A stretch of DNA of 23,749 nucleotides, taken from positions 1 to 23,749 of the IMG/VR virus record IMGVR_UViG_3300017779_000157; one strand, written 5' to 3'. The position numbers were made by a program, and so were the translations under genes. Each line of letters opens with the position of its first letter. The first letter of the stretch is position 1. The stretch comes from a virus. Shown piece after piece: positions 12,927 to 20,898 of the stretch. The notes beneath the pieces were generated by a model. That model was not told the DNA's origin and searched no databases. It saw only the letters and a list, made by a program, of their open reading frames with translations.

Positions 12927-13790
12927 ATGAGCTTTACTTATAGTACTTTAAAGACAGCAATCCAAGACTACACTGAAAACGATGAAACTGGGTTTCTTCG
13001 TAACCTTCCTTTGTTTATTGAAATGACAGAAGAAAGAATACTAAAGAACGTTCAACTTACTACATTTCAAAAAAATGCTTCTGGTGTGTTAAGCCAAAAC
13101 AATCAATTCTTACAAACACCTTCTGACTTCATTGCCCCGTTTTCTTTAAGCATGACTGTTAACAATGAAAAAGTTTTCCTGCTGTTTAAAGATTTAGATT
13201 TCGTACAGACGTACAATCCAAACCCTGCAACAACGGGTGTTCCTATTTACTACGCTCAGTTTGATGATGAGAGTTTTCTTGTAGGGCCAACACCAAATTC
13301 AAATTATACGGTGGAGCTAGCTTACTTTTATAGGCCTACAAGTTTAACTAAAAGCAACTTTACTCTGACCATGGGCCTGAGACAGGCGGGGGCTACTGCA
13401 TTTACTACTGGAGAAACGGTTACTGGAAATCTAAGTGGGCAGTCAACTACCGTTGCTTCCGTTCCTTCTGTTATTACTCTTGAGGTTCAAATTCCATCTG
13501 GATCTTTTACTGTTGGAGAAACAATAACGGGATCAAGCAGCGGAGCATCGGGGGCTATTACGGCCATCGGCCCAGATACCACCACCACTTTTCTTAGTGA
13601 CGATGGAAGGATGACCTTGTTGTATGGGTGTTTGTCTGAAGCATACACATACATGAAAGGTGATGCTGATATGATGACCTTGTATGAAGGTCGATTTAGA
13701 GAGGGATTGTCCAGGCTTAAAAACTTGGGAGAGGCGCAAGAGATTGCAGATGAATATCGTTATGGTCCGATCCGGAAAGCTAGAACATGA
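12927..13790 (+). CDS. Adaptor-like tail protein with inserted beta module
   Basis: A 287-residue protein. The N-terminal ~145 residues (YSTLKTAIQDYTENDETGFLRNLPLFIEMTEERILKNV at 5-42, LQTPSDFIAP, and YYAQFDDESFLVGPTPNSNYTVELAYFYRP) and the C-terminal ~70 residues (FLSDDGRMTLLYGCLSEAYTYMKGDADMMTLYEGRF...) together form an adaptor-like fold seen in marine podovirus tail proteins. Between them, about residues 150-216, lies a Thr/Ser/Gly-rich insert with two related halves (TTGETVTGNLSGQSTTVAS and TVGETITGSSSGASGAITA). The gene is AT-rich (41 GC of 120 bases in 13021-13140). It likely sits in the neck beside the 11134 protein. ATGA overlap links it to the next gene. Confidence 0.72.
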   Translation: MSFTYSTLKTAIQDYTENDETGFLRNLPLFIEMTEERILKNVQLTTFQKNASGVLSQNNQFLQTPSDFIAPFSLSMTVNNEKVFLLFKDLDFVQTYNPNPATTGVPIYYAQFDDESFLVGPTPNSNYTVELAYFYRPTSLTKSNFTLTMGLRQAGATAFTTGETVTGNLSGQSTTVASVPSVITLEVQIPSGSFTVGETITGSSSGASGAITAIGPDTTTTFLSDDGRMTLLYGCLSEAYTYMKGDADMMTLYEGRFREGLSRLKNLGEAQEIADEYRYGPIRKART

Positions 13791-14074
13791 ATATGCCATT
13801 TGAAATGTCTGTTGGTAGTGTTGGGGTTAAAACTACTAACAATCGAGGATTTACCCCTGAAGAAGTTGCAGAACTATGCGTTGATCGACTTATGCTCGTT
13901 TCAAATGACGCACCGCCCGTTATAAAAGATCAAGCCTTGGCTCACAAGGAACGTATGAAGGCTGTAATTGCAGTCTACATGAAACAGGCTATCCAAAGTG
14001 ATAGAACTACTGTATATAATGCAATCAGTGATGCTGGTCATAAAAAACTAGCCGAATATATAAGGAAAATGTAA
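13787..14074 (+). CDS. Small conserved helical protein in tail block
   Basis: A 95-residue, probably all-helical protein whose ATG overlaps the upstream stop (ATGA at 13787-13790). A second start at 13793 is possible. The core RGFTPEEVAELCVDRLMLVSNDAPPVIKDQALAHKERMKAVIAVYMKQAIQSDRTTVYNAI (from about residue 20) is conserved in my memory of marine podovirus contigs, in the same place. No membrane segment or catalytic motif. It could be an assembly factor or a minor tail component. Its stop is immediately followed by the next start. Confidence 0.7.
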   Translation: MNMPFEMSVGSVGVKTTNNRGFTPEEVAELCVDRLMLVSNDAPPVIKDQALAHKERMKAVIAVYMKQAIQSDRTTVYNAISDAGHKKLAEYIRKM

Positions 14075-14509
14075 ATGGCTTTTAATGGCAACTTTATGTG
14101 TACCTCTTTCAAAGTAGAAGTTTTGAAGGGTGTCCACAATTTTACCGCAGCGTCTAACGTGTTTAAGCTGGCGATGTACACCAACAGTGCAAGTTTTACA
14201 GCGGCTACCACAGCTTACACCTCTAGCAATGAAGTTAGTGGTACAAACTACACGGCTAAAGGTAACGCTATAACCACAGTTACTCCTGTCGCATCTAGCA
14301 CAACGGCTCTTGTAGACATGGACAATGTTGTATTTAGCAACGTGACTATTTCTGCCGTTAGAGGCGCATTGATCTTTAACGAGGCAGCTTCAGGTGATCC
14401 AACGGTATGTGTGCTTGACTTCGGTTCTGACAAGGCTGCAAGTGCAGGTGACTTTACAGTAGTGATGCCAACCGCAGACGCGAGTAACGCTATTATCCGC
14501 ATCGCCTAA
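14075..14509 (+). CDS. Probable minor tail/structural protein
   Basis: A 144-residue beta-rich protein starting at the base after the previous stop (TAAATG). The opening MAFNGNFMCTSFKVEVLKGVHNF, the middle KLAMYTNSASFTAATTAYTSSNEVSGTNYTAKGNAIT, and the end CVLDFGSDKAASAGDFTVVMPTADASNAIIRIA define a family recurrent in marine phage tail modules. Low charge and high Thr/Ala/Ser content suit a virion protein. Likely part of the tail or fibre base next to the repeat protein. No named function. Confidence 0.72.
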   Translation: MAFNGNFMCTSFKVEVLKGVHNFTAASNVFKLAMYTNSASFTAATTAYTSSNEVSGTNYTAKGNAITTVTPVASSTTALVDMDNVVFSNVTISAVRGALIFNEAASGDPTVCVLDFGSDKAASAGDFTVVMPTADASNAIIRIA

Positions 14510-14524
14510 GTAAAGGGATAACCC

Positions 14525-15685
14525 ATGCCACTACCTTTTTCTGGCTGGGGCCGTGGCGGTTGGAGTTCTGGCTCTTGGAATAGCTTACAAGTAGGTGTAT
14601 CCGTTACAGGCGTAGCGGGTACAGGGGCTGTTGGTAGCGTAAGCACTACCAGTGGTGTTACTCAACCTGTCACGGGTGTATCGGGTACAGGGTCAGTAGG
14701 CTCTGTAACGGTTATTGGCGCAGCAAACCTAACGGCTACAGGTCTGACAGGCACTGGGTCAGTAGGCTCTGTAACGGTTACTGGAGTCGCAAACTTAACT
14801 GCTACAGGTATAACAGGCATTGGGTCCGTGGGGTCAGTGACCACTACGGGCGTAGCTAACATAGCAGCTACGGGGGTTAGCGGCACATCTGTGCTTAACA
14901 CTGTTGTAACTGAGTCTGATGGTAATCTTACGGTACTGGGCCTTAATTCTATAGGATCAGTCGGTACAGCATCTGTATCGTCAAACTCAGTAATTCCTGT
15001 AACGGGTGTTTCTGGGACAGGTTCAGTAGGTGCCGCTACATCTAGAGTTGGTATTAACGCCAACATAACAAGTGGTGTGGTAGGTACAGGCTCGACAGGT
15101 AGCGTTACAATAGACCTAACGGCTAACATACCCGTAACAGGGGTCACAGGTACAGGCGCAGTAGGCAGTATAACTCAAACGAGTTCTGTAAACCAGTTAG
15201 CAACAGGGGTTGTTGGCACTGGGGCAATAGGTACTACAAGTAATACCAGCGGCGTAAATCAGACTGTAAATGGTGTATCGGGTACAGGTGCTTCTGGTTC
15301 GGTAGCTGTAAGCGCCAAGGCTAATACTACTGCAACAGGAGTATCTGGCACTGGCGCGGTAGGCAGTATAACGCAGACAAGCTCTGCAAATATACCAGCC
15401 ACAGGAGTATCTGGCACTGGCGGTGTTGGCTCTGTAACTATAACAGGCGTAGCTAACCACACCGTTACTGGTGTAGCAGGCACAGGGTCTTCGGGCGCTT
15501 CAACTATTGATTTTGGGTACTATGCCACAGGGGTAGCAGGCACAGGCGCTGTAGGTACTGTTAGTGTAAACCAAGAGTTTTCTGTAACGGGCGTATCTGC
15601 TGTAGGAGAGGTAGGTAATAATGCGTTTGTTTGGAACGAGATTATCCCTGATAACACCGCAAATTGGAAAAAGATTGCGTCTTAA
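14525..15685 (+). CDS. Beta-repeat structural protein (16 GTG units)
   Basis: A 386-residue protein with AAAGGGATAA before ATG 14525. Residues 1-26 (MPLPFSGWGRGGWSSGSWNS...) form a Trp/Gly-rich head, residues 27-367 are about 16 units of ~22 residues with core [VA]-T-G-V-x-G-T-G-x-V-G-S-V-T, and residues 368-386 (FVWNEIIPDNTANWKKIAS) form a compact tail. Two units (fifth and sixth) are degenerate. Charged residues are almost absent in the repeats, which suggests a beta-solenoid or a chain of beta hairpins, as in fibre shafts. It lies directly upstream of the tail fibre and might be a second fibre, a spike shaft or a decoration. The unit also occurs singly in the genes at 11801 and 20550. Function inferred from composition and position. 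Confidence 0.78.
   Translation: MPLPFSGWGRGGWSSGSWNSLQVGVSVTGVAGTGAVGSVSTTSGVTQPVTGVSGTGSVGSVTVIGAANLTATGLTGTGSVGSVTVTGVANLTATGITGIGSVGSVTTTGVANIAATGVSGTSVLNTVVTESDGNLTVLGLNSIGSVGTASVSSNSVIPVTGVSGTGSVGAATSRVGINANITSGVVGTGSTGSVTIDLTANIPVTGVTGTGAVGSITQTSSVNQLATGVVGTGAIGTTSNTSGVNQTVNGVSGTGASGSVAVSAKANTTATGVSGTGAVGSITQTSSANIPATGVSGTGGVGSVTITGVANHTVTGVAGTGSSGASTIDFGYYATGVAGTGAVGTVSVNQEFSVTGVSAVGEVGNNAFVWNEIIPDNTANWKKIAS
14603..15625 (+). repeat. About 16 degenerate 66-bp coding repeats
   Basis: In-frame units of roughly 66 bases, each encoding TGVxGTGxVGSVT and a variable spacer. The core is well kept at protein level but the DNA has diverged, so the array is old or under diversifying exchange. 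Some neighbouring pairs (for example around 14690-14830 and 15330-15440) are closer to each other at DNA level, suggesting recent local duplication. Confidence 0.85.
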
Positions 15686-15733
15686 CGATAGGCGCGGTAC
15701 AAACTAAACAACTTATCTGCTTAGGAAACTCAC

Positions 15734-18130
15734 ATGGCTAGTACATATGGAAATGATCTTCGGCTAGAAGAGATTGGTGATGGCGAACAATCTGGTACGT
15801 GGGGCGCTACAACTAATACAAACCTAGAATTAATTGCAGAAGCTCTTAGTTTTGGCACTGAAGCCATTACCACCAACGCCGATACGCATACCACAACAAT
15901 TGCAGATGGAGCCACTGATCCGGGTCGCTCTCTGTATTTAAAGTATACAGGAACGCTAGATAGTACCTGCACCATTACAATCGCGCCCAACTCTATTAGC
16001 AAGACATGGTACATTGAGAACGGCACAAGCGGCTCTCAAAGCATTATTATCTCGCAAGGCTCTGGGGCCAACGTAACAATTCCAACAGGCCAAACCAAAA
16101 TCGTGTACTCAGACGGCGCAGGTTCTGGCGCAGCAATGGCAGAGATTGGTACTTTAGGCGTCACTAATCTTGCTGTAACTACCAACGCAACTGTTGGTGG
16201 CACTCTTGGCGTCACGGGGGTTCTAACAGGTACGTCATTAGATATTAGCGGCAATGTAGATGTTGATGGAACTCTTGAGACGGACGCGCTTTCTATTAAC
16301 AGTACAGCCGTTACGTCCACTGCGGCTGAATTAAATATTCTTGACGGCGTTACTGCTACAACCGCAGAACTCAACATTATGGATGGCGTTACTGCCACAA
16401 CTGCTGAGTTAAACATTATGGACGGCGTTACGTCCACCACTGCCGAGTTAAACATTTTGGATGGCGTCACAAGCACTGCGACTGAAATAAACCAATTAGA
16501 CGCTATTACTCGCGGCAGTATTCTGTACGGCAATGCTTCTGGCGCAACGGCTAGATTAGCCAAAGGCGCGGCTGATACTGTTCTTACTTCTGATGGTACA
16601 GACATTTCATGGGCGGCGGCAGGGGCCACTGCTGGTGCTTTGTCTAAAACAGCGACAGGGGCAGTAGCTATACGAAAAGGAGTTCAAATACGGCCTGATG
16701 GAAATGCTGAACAAGTAAAACTAGCTGCTGCTGGGGTAGTCCCCGTTAAACTTTCTGGCCCAACTACATATACGACTTCAAGTACGGGATACTCTTACTG
16801 GGCTATAGCCGTAAATCCATCCTTTACAGAATTTGTTCACGCTTTGCAGGCTGCAAGTGGTAAGATAGTTGCATGTACTATAAATGCAGATGGGACTGTA
16901 ACAACTTCTTCTGAAAGTAGTTGGGCGGCTGATCCAGCTACTAATTCAAATTATCAATACGGAGGGACTGCTACTGCGGATCGTGCCTATGTAATTGGTT
17001 TATACGGGAACAACGGTCAGGCATATGTTCGTGGAGCTTACACAACTGGAAATGCAGGTAGTGTAGTTGTAAATTCCGCAAATACAGTAGCTATAGACGG
17101 CGGTAATGCTGCGGGGAATTGGGAAATAGGGTCTTTTGAAGAAGGTTATTTTTTCGTTGTTAAGTTTGAAGATTCTAATGCCTACATAAAATTTGGAAGT
17201 CAAGATGCTTCTAACGGCCAAATTTCTTTGGCTAGTAGTTGGACTACGATAGCTTCCAATTACAGTACAAAAAACATCGGCGTTGGTGTAGATTACCATA
17301 CTAAAAAAGTAGTTGTTCTCACAACCTCTAATGCCAACACTAACGCTGATATATATTGCACGACAATTCAAAGAGGCTCTGGAACAGCTTCAGGCACTAA
17401 AAGTGCTACTGTCGATGCTGGTTGGAACAGTAGTAATTATGGTGGAATTGGTTTCATAGCTTTGACTCAAGATGGAACTAGCAAAAAAATGATTTACGCT
17501 AATCAATATGGCAAAGAGGGTCAGGGTGGCGCTACTAATAATACTACTTATGGAACTAAGGGTTGGTTTACCATAATTGATACAAGCGGAACAGACCCCG
17601 TATGGCAAAATAAATCAGGAAATAATTTATACGATTTTCCAAAGGAGGGTGATCCGAACATAAACGGTACAAGTCGTCCATATGGATCAAACACTACGGG
17701 GGCTAGGATTATTACAAGTTCTGGAACTATAGTTACTATTACCACTGATGGTACAGAATCAGGAACTAGCTTAGTCGAAAACTCTTTTAATGTAGGTGGT
17801 GTATCCCACATGGCTTTGTACAAGCAAGATGGCTCTGCGGTAGCTGTTAATGATGGTTACGGTGGCAGTACGTCGGGGACAGTTGTTCCCTTTGGCTTTG
17901 CCAATCTGGGCGCGACAATAGGTATATCCAGCAATGCTGTAAGTAATGGTGGTACTGTTAATATTACTACTGTTGGTGGTTTATCAACAGGCCATAGCGG
18001 TCTTTCTCCGGGATCACGGTATTATGCGAACCCCACCGATGGAGCTATAACAAGTGCACAAGGTACGGACGATCAACAGTCTGTTGGTTTAGCTGTTAGC
18101 AGTACTGAAATCTTAATTGGAGTTGAGTAA
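15734..18130 (+). CDS. Tail fibre, probable receptor-binding protein
   Basis: A 798-residue protein with AGGAAA before ATG 15734. Residues 1-40 (NDLRLEEIGDGEQSGTWGATTNTNLELIAEAL) are the virion-attachment domain common to marine phage fibres. Residues 45-190 are beta-rich shaft with GTLGVTG-type turns. Residues 193-257 contain five 13-residue AELNILDGVT-type repeats. Residues ~290-710 form a large Asn/Ser/Thr/Gly-rich domain with lower GC DNA, the likely receptor-binding part. The C-terminus (FANLGATIGISSNAVSNGG...GLSPGSRYYANPTDGAI...VGLAVSSTEILIGVE) is a small recurrent domain at the ends of marine phage fibres. It overlaps the tail-assembly-chaperone-like gene by one base. Confidence 0.85.
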   Translation: MASTYGNDLRLEEIGDGEQSGTWGATTNTNLELIAEALSFGTEAITTNADTHTTTIADGATDPGRSLYLKYTGTLDSTCTITIAPNSISKTWYIENGTSGSQSIIISQGSGANVTIPTGQTKIVYSDGAGSGAAMAEIGTLGVTNLAVTTNATVGGTLGVTGVLTGTSLDISGNVDVDGTLETDALSINSTAVTSTAAELNILDGVTATTAELNIMDGVTATTAELNIMDGVTSTTAELNILDGVTSTATEINQLDAITRGSILYGNASGATARLAKGAADTVLTSDGTDISWAAAGATAGALSKTATGAVAIRKGVQIRPDGNAEQVKLAAAGVVPVKLSGPTTYTTSSTGYSYWAIAVNPSFTEFVHALQAASGKIVACTINADGTVTTSSESSWAADPATNSNYQYGGTATADRAYVIGLYGNNGQAYVRGAYTTGNAGSVVVNSANTVAIDGGNAAGNWEIGSFEEGYFFVVKFEDSNAYIKFGSQDASNGQISLASSWTTIASNYSTKNIGVGVDYHTKKVVVLTTSNANTNADIYCTTIQRGSGTASGTKSATVDAGWNSSNYGGIGFIALTQDGTSKKMIYANQYGKEGQGGATNNTTYGTKGWFTIIDTSGTDPVWQNKSGNNLYDFPKEGDPNINGTSRPYGSNTTGARIITSSGTIVTITTDGTESGTSLVENSFNVGGVSHMALYKQDGSAVAVNDGYGGSTSGTVVPFGFANLGATIGISSNAVSNGGTVNITTVGGLSTGHSGLSPGSRYYANPTDGAITSAQGTDDQQSVGLAVSSTEILIGVE
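16310..16504 (+). repeat. Five 39-bp AELNILDGVT repeats in fibre gene
   Basis: Five in-frame units encode V-T-[SA]-T-[AT]-A-E-L-N-I-[LM]-D-G, the last degenerate (VTSTATEINQLDA). This repeat type is widespread in phage tail fibres and probably forms trimeric shaft turns. DNA identity between the middle copies is high. Confidence 0.9.
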
Positions 18131-18426
18131 TGAAACCCTATTATAATTATTTAGAAGCTATAAATGACCCGTGGCTTTTGCGCCAAGTCGCGCCTTGGAA
18201 CTTCTACCGACAACCTAATGTGCCAGCCGTTTTGTTAGAAGAACAATATAGAGAATGGCGAGATATAAAATTGCAAGAAACAGATTGGCGATTTGCGTCA
18301 GACCAAACTCCCTCTGATGCTTGGACAACATATCGTCAAGAATTACGAGATTTACCTACTGCCGCTGGTTGGCCTGACAGCTTATCTTCTGATAACTTTG
18401 TACCGCTAGACCCTAACGGTGAGTAA
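18130..18426 (+). CDS. Tail fibre assembly chaperone-like protein
   Basis: A 98-residue protein sharing a base with the fibre stop (TAATG). Residues 38-85 match the small domain LLxxTDWxxxxDxxxxxxxWxxYRxxLRDLPxxxxxP: here LQETDWRFASDQTPSDAW, then TYRQELRDLPTAAGWP. That is the pattern of the phage tail assembly chaperone domain (Phage_tail_APC as I recall) found right after fibre genes in many phages. The N-terminus (MKPYYNYLEAINDPWLLRQV) is helical. It likely helps fold or attach the preceding fibre. The motif is clear; biochemical role is by analogy. Confidence 0.8.
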   Translation: MKPYYNYLEAINDPWLLRQVAPWNFYRQPNVPAVLLEEQYREWRDIKLQETDWRFASDQTPSDAWTTYRQELRDLPTAAGWPDSLSSDNFVPLDPNGE

Positions 18427-18435
18427 GGGGCGTAT

Positions 18436-20550
18436 ATGCCGTTAACAAAGCTACAGTTTAAGCCCGGAATAAACCGAGAAACCACTTCGTATAGCAACGA
18501 AGGTGGTTGGTTTGATAGCGACAAAGTTCGTTTTCGTATGGGCTTTCCTGAAAAAATAGGCGGTTGGGTACGTCAGTCTATATATAACTTTCTAGGAACG
18601 TGTCGTGCGTTGCATCCTTGGGTAACTTTGTCTGGTGATAAGCTAATTGGTGTCGGTACGTCGTTTAAATATTATATTAATGAAGGTGGGTCTTACCACG
18701 ATATAACTCCAATACGAGTTGCTTCTTCTGCTGTTACTTTTGCCGCAGGGGCAGATACATTAAACGGCGCAATAAACGCTTCAACGCAATCTATTATTTT
18801 AAACAGCGTAACAGGTTTTCCAACAGGTGGTGGTCTTATTAAGATTGGCACAGAACAAATAAACTATGCAGGTATTACAAGCTCAACATTAACTGGTTGT
18901 GTGCGCGGGGTTAATGGAACTACAGCGGCATCTCATTCAAACAGTGCTTCTGTTACTTGTGCAACATTAACTGTGACTGATCCAAACGGAAGCGGCGCAG
19001 TGGTGGATGACTTCGTTACATTTTCAGGGGCGGCATCCCTTGGTGGGGTAATTACCGCAGCGGTGCTTAACCAAGAGTACCAAGTTACACGGATCATTAA
19101 CGCTAATATTTTTCAGATTGAGGCTCGATCTGTTGCTACAATACAAGAAATTACTACGACTTCGGGTTTAAACCCCACGTTTGTTTTTGCTAACACTAGC
19201 GACAGTAGCAACGGCGGCGCTTCTGCTGTTGGAGATTATCAAATCAACGTTGGTCTAGACACCTCTGTTTTAGGTTCGGGGTGGGGCGCAGGAGTATGGG
19301 GTCGTGGTACGTGGGGCTCTGCTTCAGACTTAACGGTCCCTGGTGATACGATGCGTATCTGGAGTCATGATAATTTTGGCGAAGACCTGTTAATAAATGT
19401 TCGGGACGGGGGTATTTATTATTGGGATAAATCTTCAGGATTAAACAACCGCGCTGTTTTACTTTCTGGTCTAGCAAACGCAAACAAAACCCCTACCATT
19501 GCTAACCAAATTCTAGTCTCCGATAAAGATCGTCACATTATTGCTTTTGGCTGTGACCCGGAAACAAACATTGGAACACAAGACCCGTTGCTTATTCGGT
19601 TTAGTAGCCAAGAAAGTTTGACTGATTGGGCGGCTGAAACAACAAACACTGCTGGAGACTTACGTTTGGGTTCAGGTTCTAAGATTATATTGGCTGTTGA
19701 AACGCGCCAACAGATCTTGGTTTTTACAGATGTTTCCCTTCATGCCATGCAGTTCCTTGGACCGCCGTTTGTATTTGGTATAAACACCGTTTCTGAAAAC
19801 ATTACCACGGCTAGTCCCATGTGTGCTGTTGCTGTTAACGACAGCGTATTTTGGATGGGAAGAAATGAGTTTTATGTATACTCAGGAGCGGTAGAGCGGC
19901 TTCCTTGCACCGTTAGAGATTACATCTTTTCAGACTTTAATGAAGACCAAATTGAAAAAGTTTCTGCGGCTACTAACTCTTCCTTCTCGGAGGTTTGGTG
20001 GTTTTACCCTTCTGCAAGCAGCGAAGAAAATGATAGATATGTTGTTTTTAATTACGCGCAACAAATCTGGTACTATGGGGTTCTTAATCGCACTTTTTGG
20101 ATTGATCGAGGTGTTGATAAAACACCGTTAGCGGCAAGCAGCGACCACTATCTTTACAACCATGAAGTTGGTTTTGACGATGGCAGCACTGTACCAGCAT
20201 CCGCAATAACCTCTCGTATTGAAAGTAGCCAGATGAGTTTAGGGGACGGAGATCAGTTTGCATTTCTATCTCGAATTATTCCGGACATAACGTTTAGAAA
20301 CTCTACGACCACCACCCCCGCAGTCACATTTACTTTGGGCGTAAGAAACTTTCCAGGCGGTCAATATTTAAACACAGACGCAAGCAGTATAGGTAAAACC
20401 TCTTCCGTTCCTGTTGAACAATTCACAACAGAAGTCAGGACGCGGTTACGTGGGCGGTCTTTTAACCTAAAGATTGAAAGCACTGAAACGGAAATGGGTT
20501 GGAGATTAGGCACACCTCGAGTTGAGGTTAGACCTGATGGTAGGCGCTAA
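18436..20550 (+). CDS. Tail nozzle/DNA stabilisation protein, P22 gp10-like
   Basis: A 704-residue protein with AAGGGG before ATG 18436. The opening LQFKPGINRETTSYSNEGGWFDSDKVRFRMGFPEKIGGW (from residue 6) is typical of the P22 gp10-type tail accessory factors (Phage_stabilise), which close the tail after packaging. Residues ~99-177 are an extra beta module (SIILNSVTGFPTGGGLIKIGTEQINYAGITSSTLTGCVRGVNGTTAASHS) found in other phage and virus proteins. The rest has repeated aromatic strand motifs (GSGWGAGVWGRGTWG, LINVRDGGIYYWD, HAMQFLGPPFVFG, VWWFYP) expected for a beta-propeller nozzle like T7 gp12/P22 gp10. It overlaps the next gene by one base. Assignment is from motif memory. Confidence 0.8.
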   Translation: MPLTKLQFKPGINRETTSYSNEGGWFDSDKVRFRMGFPEKIGGWVRQSIYNFLGTCRALHPWVTLSGDKLIGVGTSFKYYINEGGSYHDITPIRVASSAVTFAAGADTLNGAINASTQSIILNSVTGFPTGGGLIKIGTEQINYAGITSSTLTGCVRGVNGTTAASHSNSASVTCATLTVTDPNGSGAVVDDFVTFSGAASLGGVITAAVLNQEYQVTRIINANIFQIEARSVATIQEITTTSGLNPTFVFANTSDSSNGGASAVGDYQINVGLDTSVLGSGWGAGVWGRGTWGSASDLTVPGDTMRIWSHDNFGEDLLINVRDGGIYYWDKSSGLNNRAVLLSGLANANKTPTIANQILVSDKDRHIIAFGCDPETNIGTQDPLLIRFSSQESLTDWAAETTNTAGDLRLGSGSKIILAVETRQQILVFTDVSLHAMQFLGPPFVFGINTVSENITTASPMCAVAVNDSVFWMGRNEFYVYSGAVERLPCTVRDYIFSDFNEDQIEKVSAATNSSFSEVWWFYPSASSEENDRYVVFNYAQQIWYYGVLNRTFWIDRGVDKTPLAASSDHYLYNHEVGFDDGSTVPASAITSRIESSQMSLGDGDQFAFLSRIIPDITFRNSTTTTPAVTFTLGVRNFPGGQYLNTDASSIGKTSSVPVEQFTTEVRTRLRGRSFNLKIESTETEMGWRLGTPRVEVRPDGRR

Positions 20551-20843
20551 TGTCTAGAAACTTAGTTCGTCCGTTTTTTCCAATACCTCCTTCTGAATAT
20601 AATCAAGAGTACTTTAACGAAGTACTACGGGCATTTTCTGTTTTTCTAGACCAAAGTCAAAACCCCGGTGAAGGTAGAAATACTGCCTTGGTGCTTACAG
20701 CATTACCTAATAGTGATCAGGGTTTGGAAACAGGGTCTTTGTTTCAACACAATGGCTTTGTAAAGATAACTATCGCAAACCAACCAAACTTGTTAGGTGT
20801 GCTTGCAACGGGTGCCGTTGGGTCTGTTACTGTAACTGCATAA
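20550..20843 (+). CDS. Small conserved tail-block protein ending in GTG-beta unit
   Basis: A 97-residue protein starting one base inside the upstream stop. The first 45 residues (MSRNLVRPFFPIPPSEYNQ, then EVLRAFSVFLDQSQNPGEGRNT) form a conserved opening that I associate with the gene after the gp10-like gene in marine podoviruses. The C-terminus reads GVLATGAVGSVTVTA, a single copy of the unit repeated in the 14525 protein. The rest looks beta-rich. It may be a small tail-tip or fibre-linked protein; function unknown. A 55-base gap follows, with no visible terminator. Confidence 0.72.
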   Translation: MSRNLVRPFFPIPPSEYNQEYFNEVLRAFSVFLDQSQNPGEGRNTALVLTALPNSDQGLETGSLFQHNGFVKITIANQPNLLGVLATGAVGSVTVTA

Positions 20844-20898
20844 AGGCGTGGAAAAGAAAACTACGTTCTGTTAGTATGATGTCAAAAGGATTTAAGCC

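Noticed and set aside
14662-15147. A 161-codon antisense frame with Val/Thr/Pro repeats
   Set aside because: Pure shadow of the 22-residue coding repeats of the + strand gene.
16036-16629. A 197-codon antisense frame
   Set aside because: Shadow of the tail fibre shaft and repeats; its repetitive sequence comes from the AELNILDGVT units.
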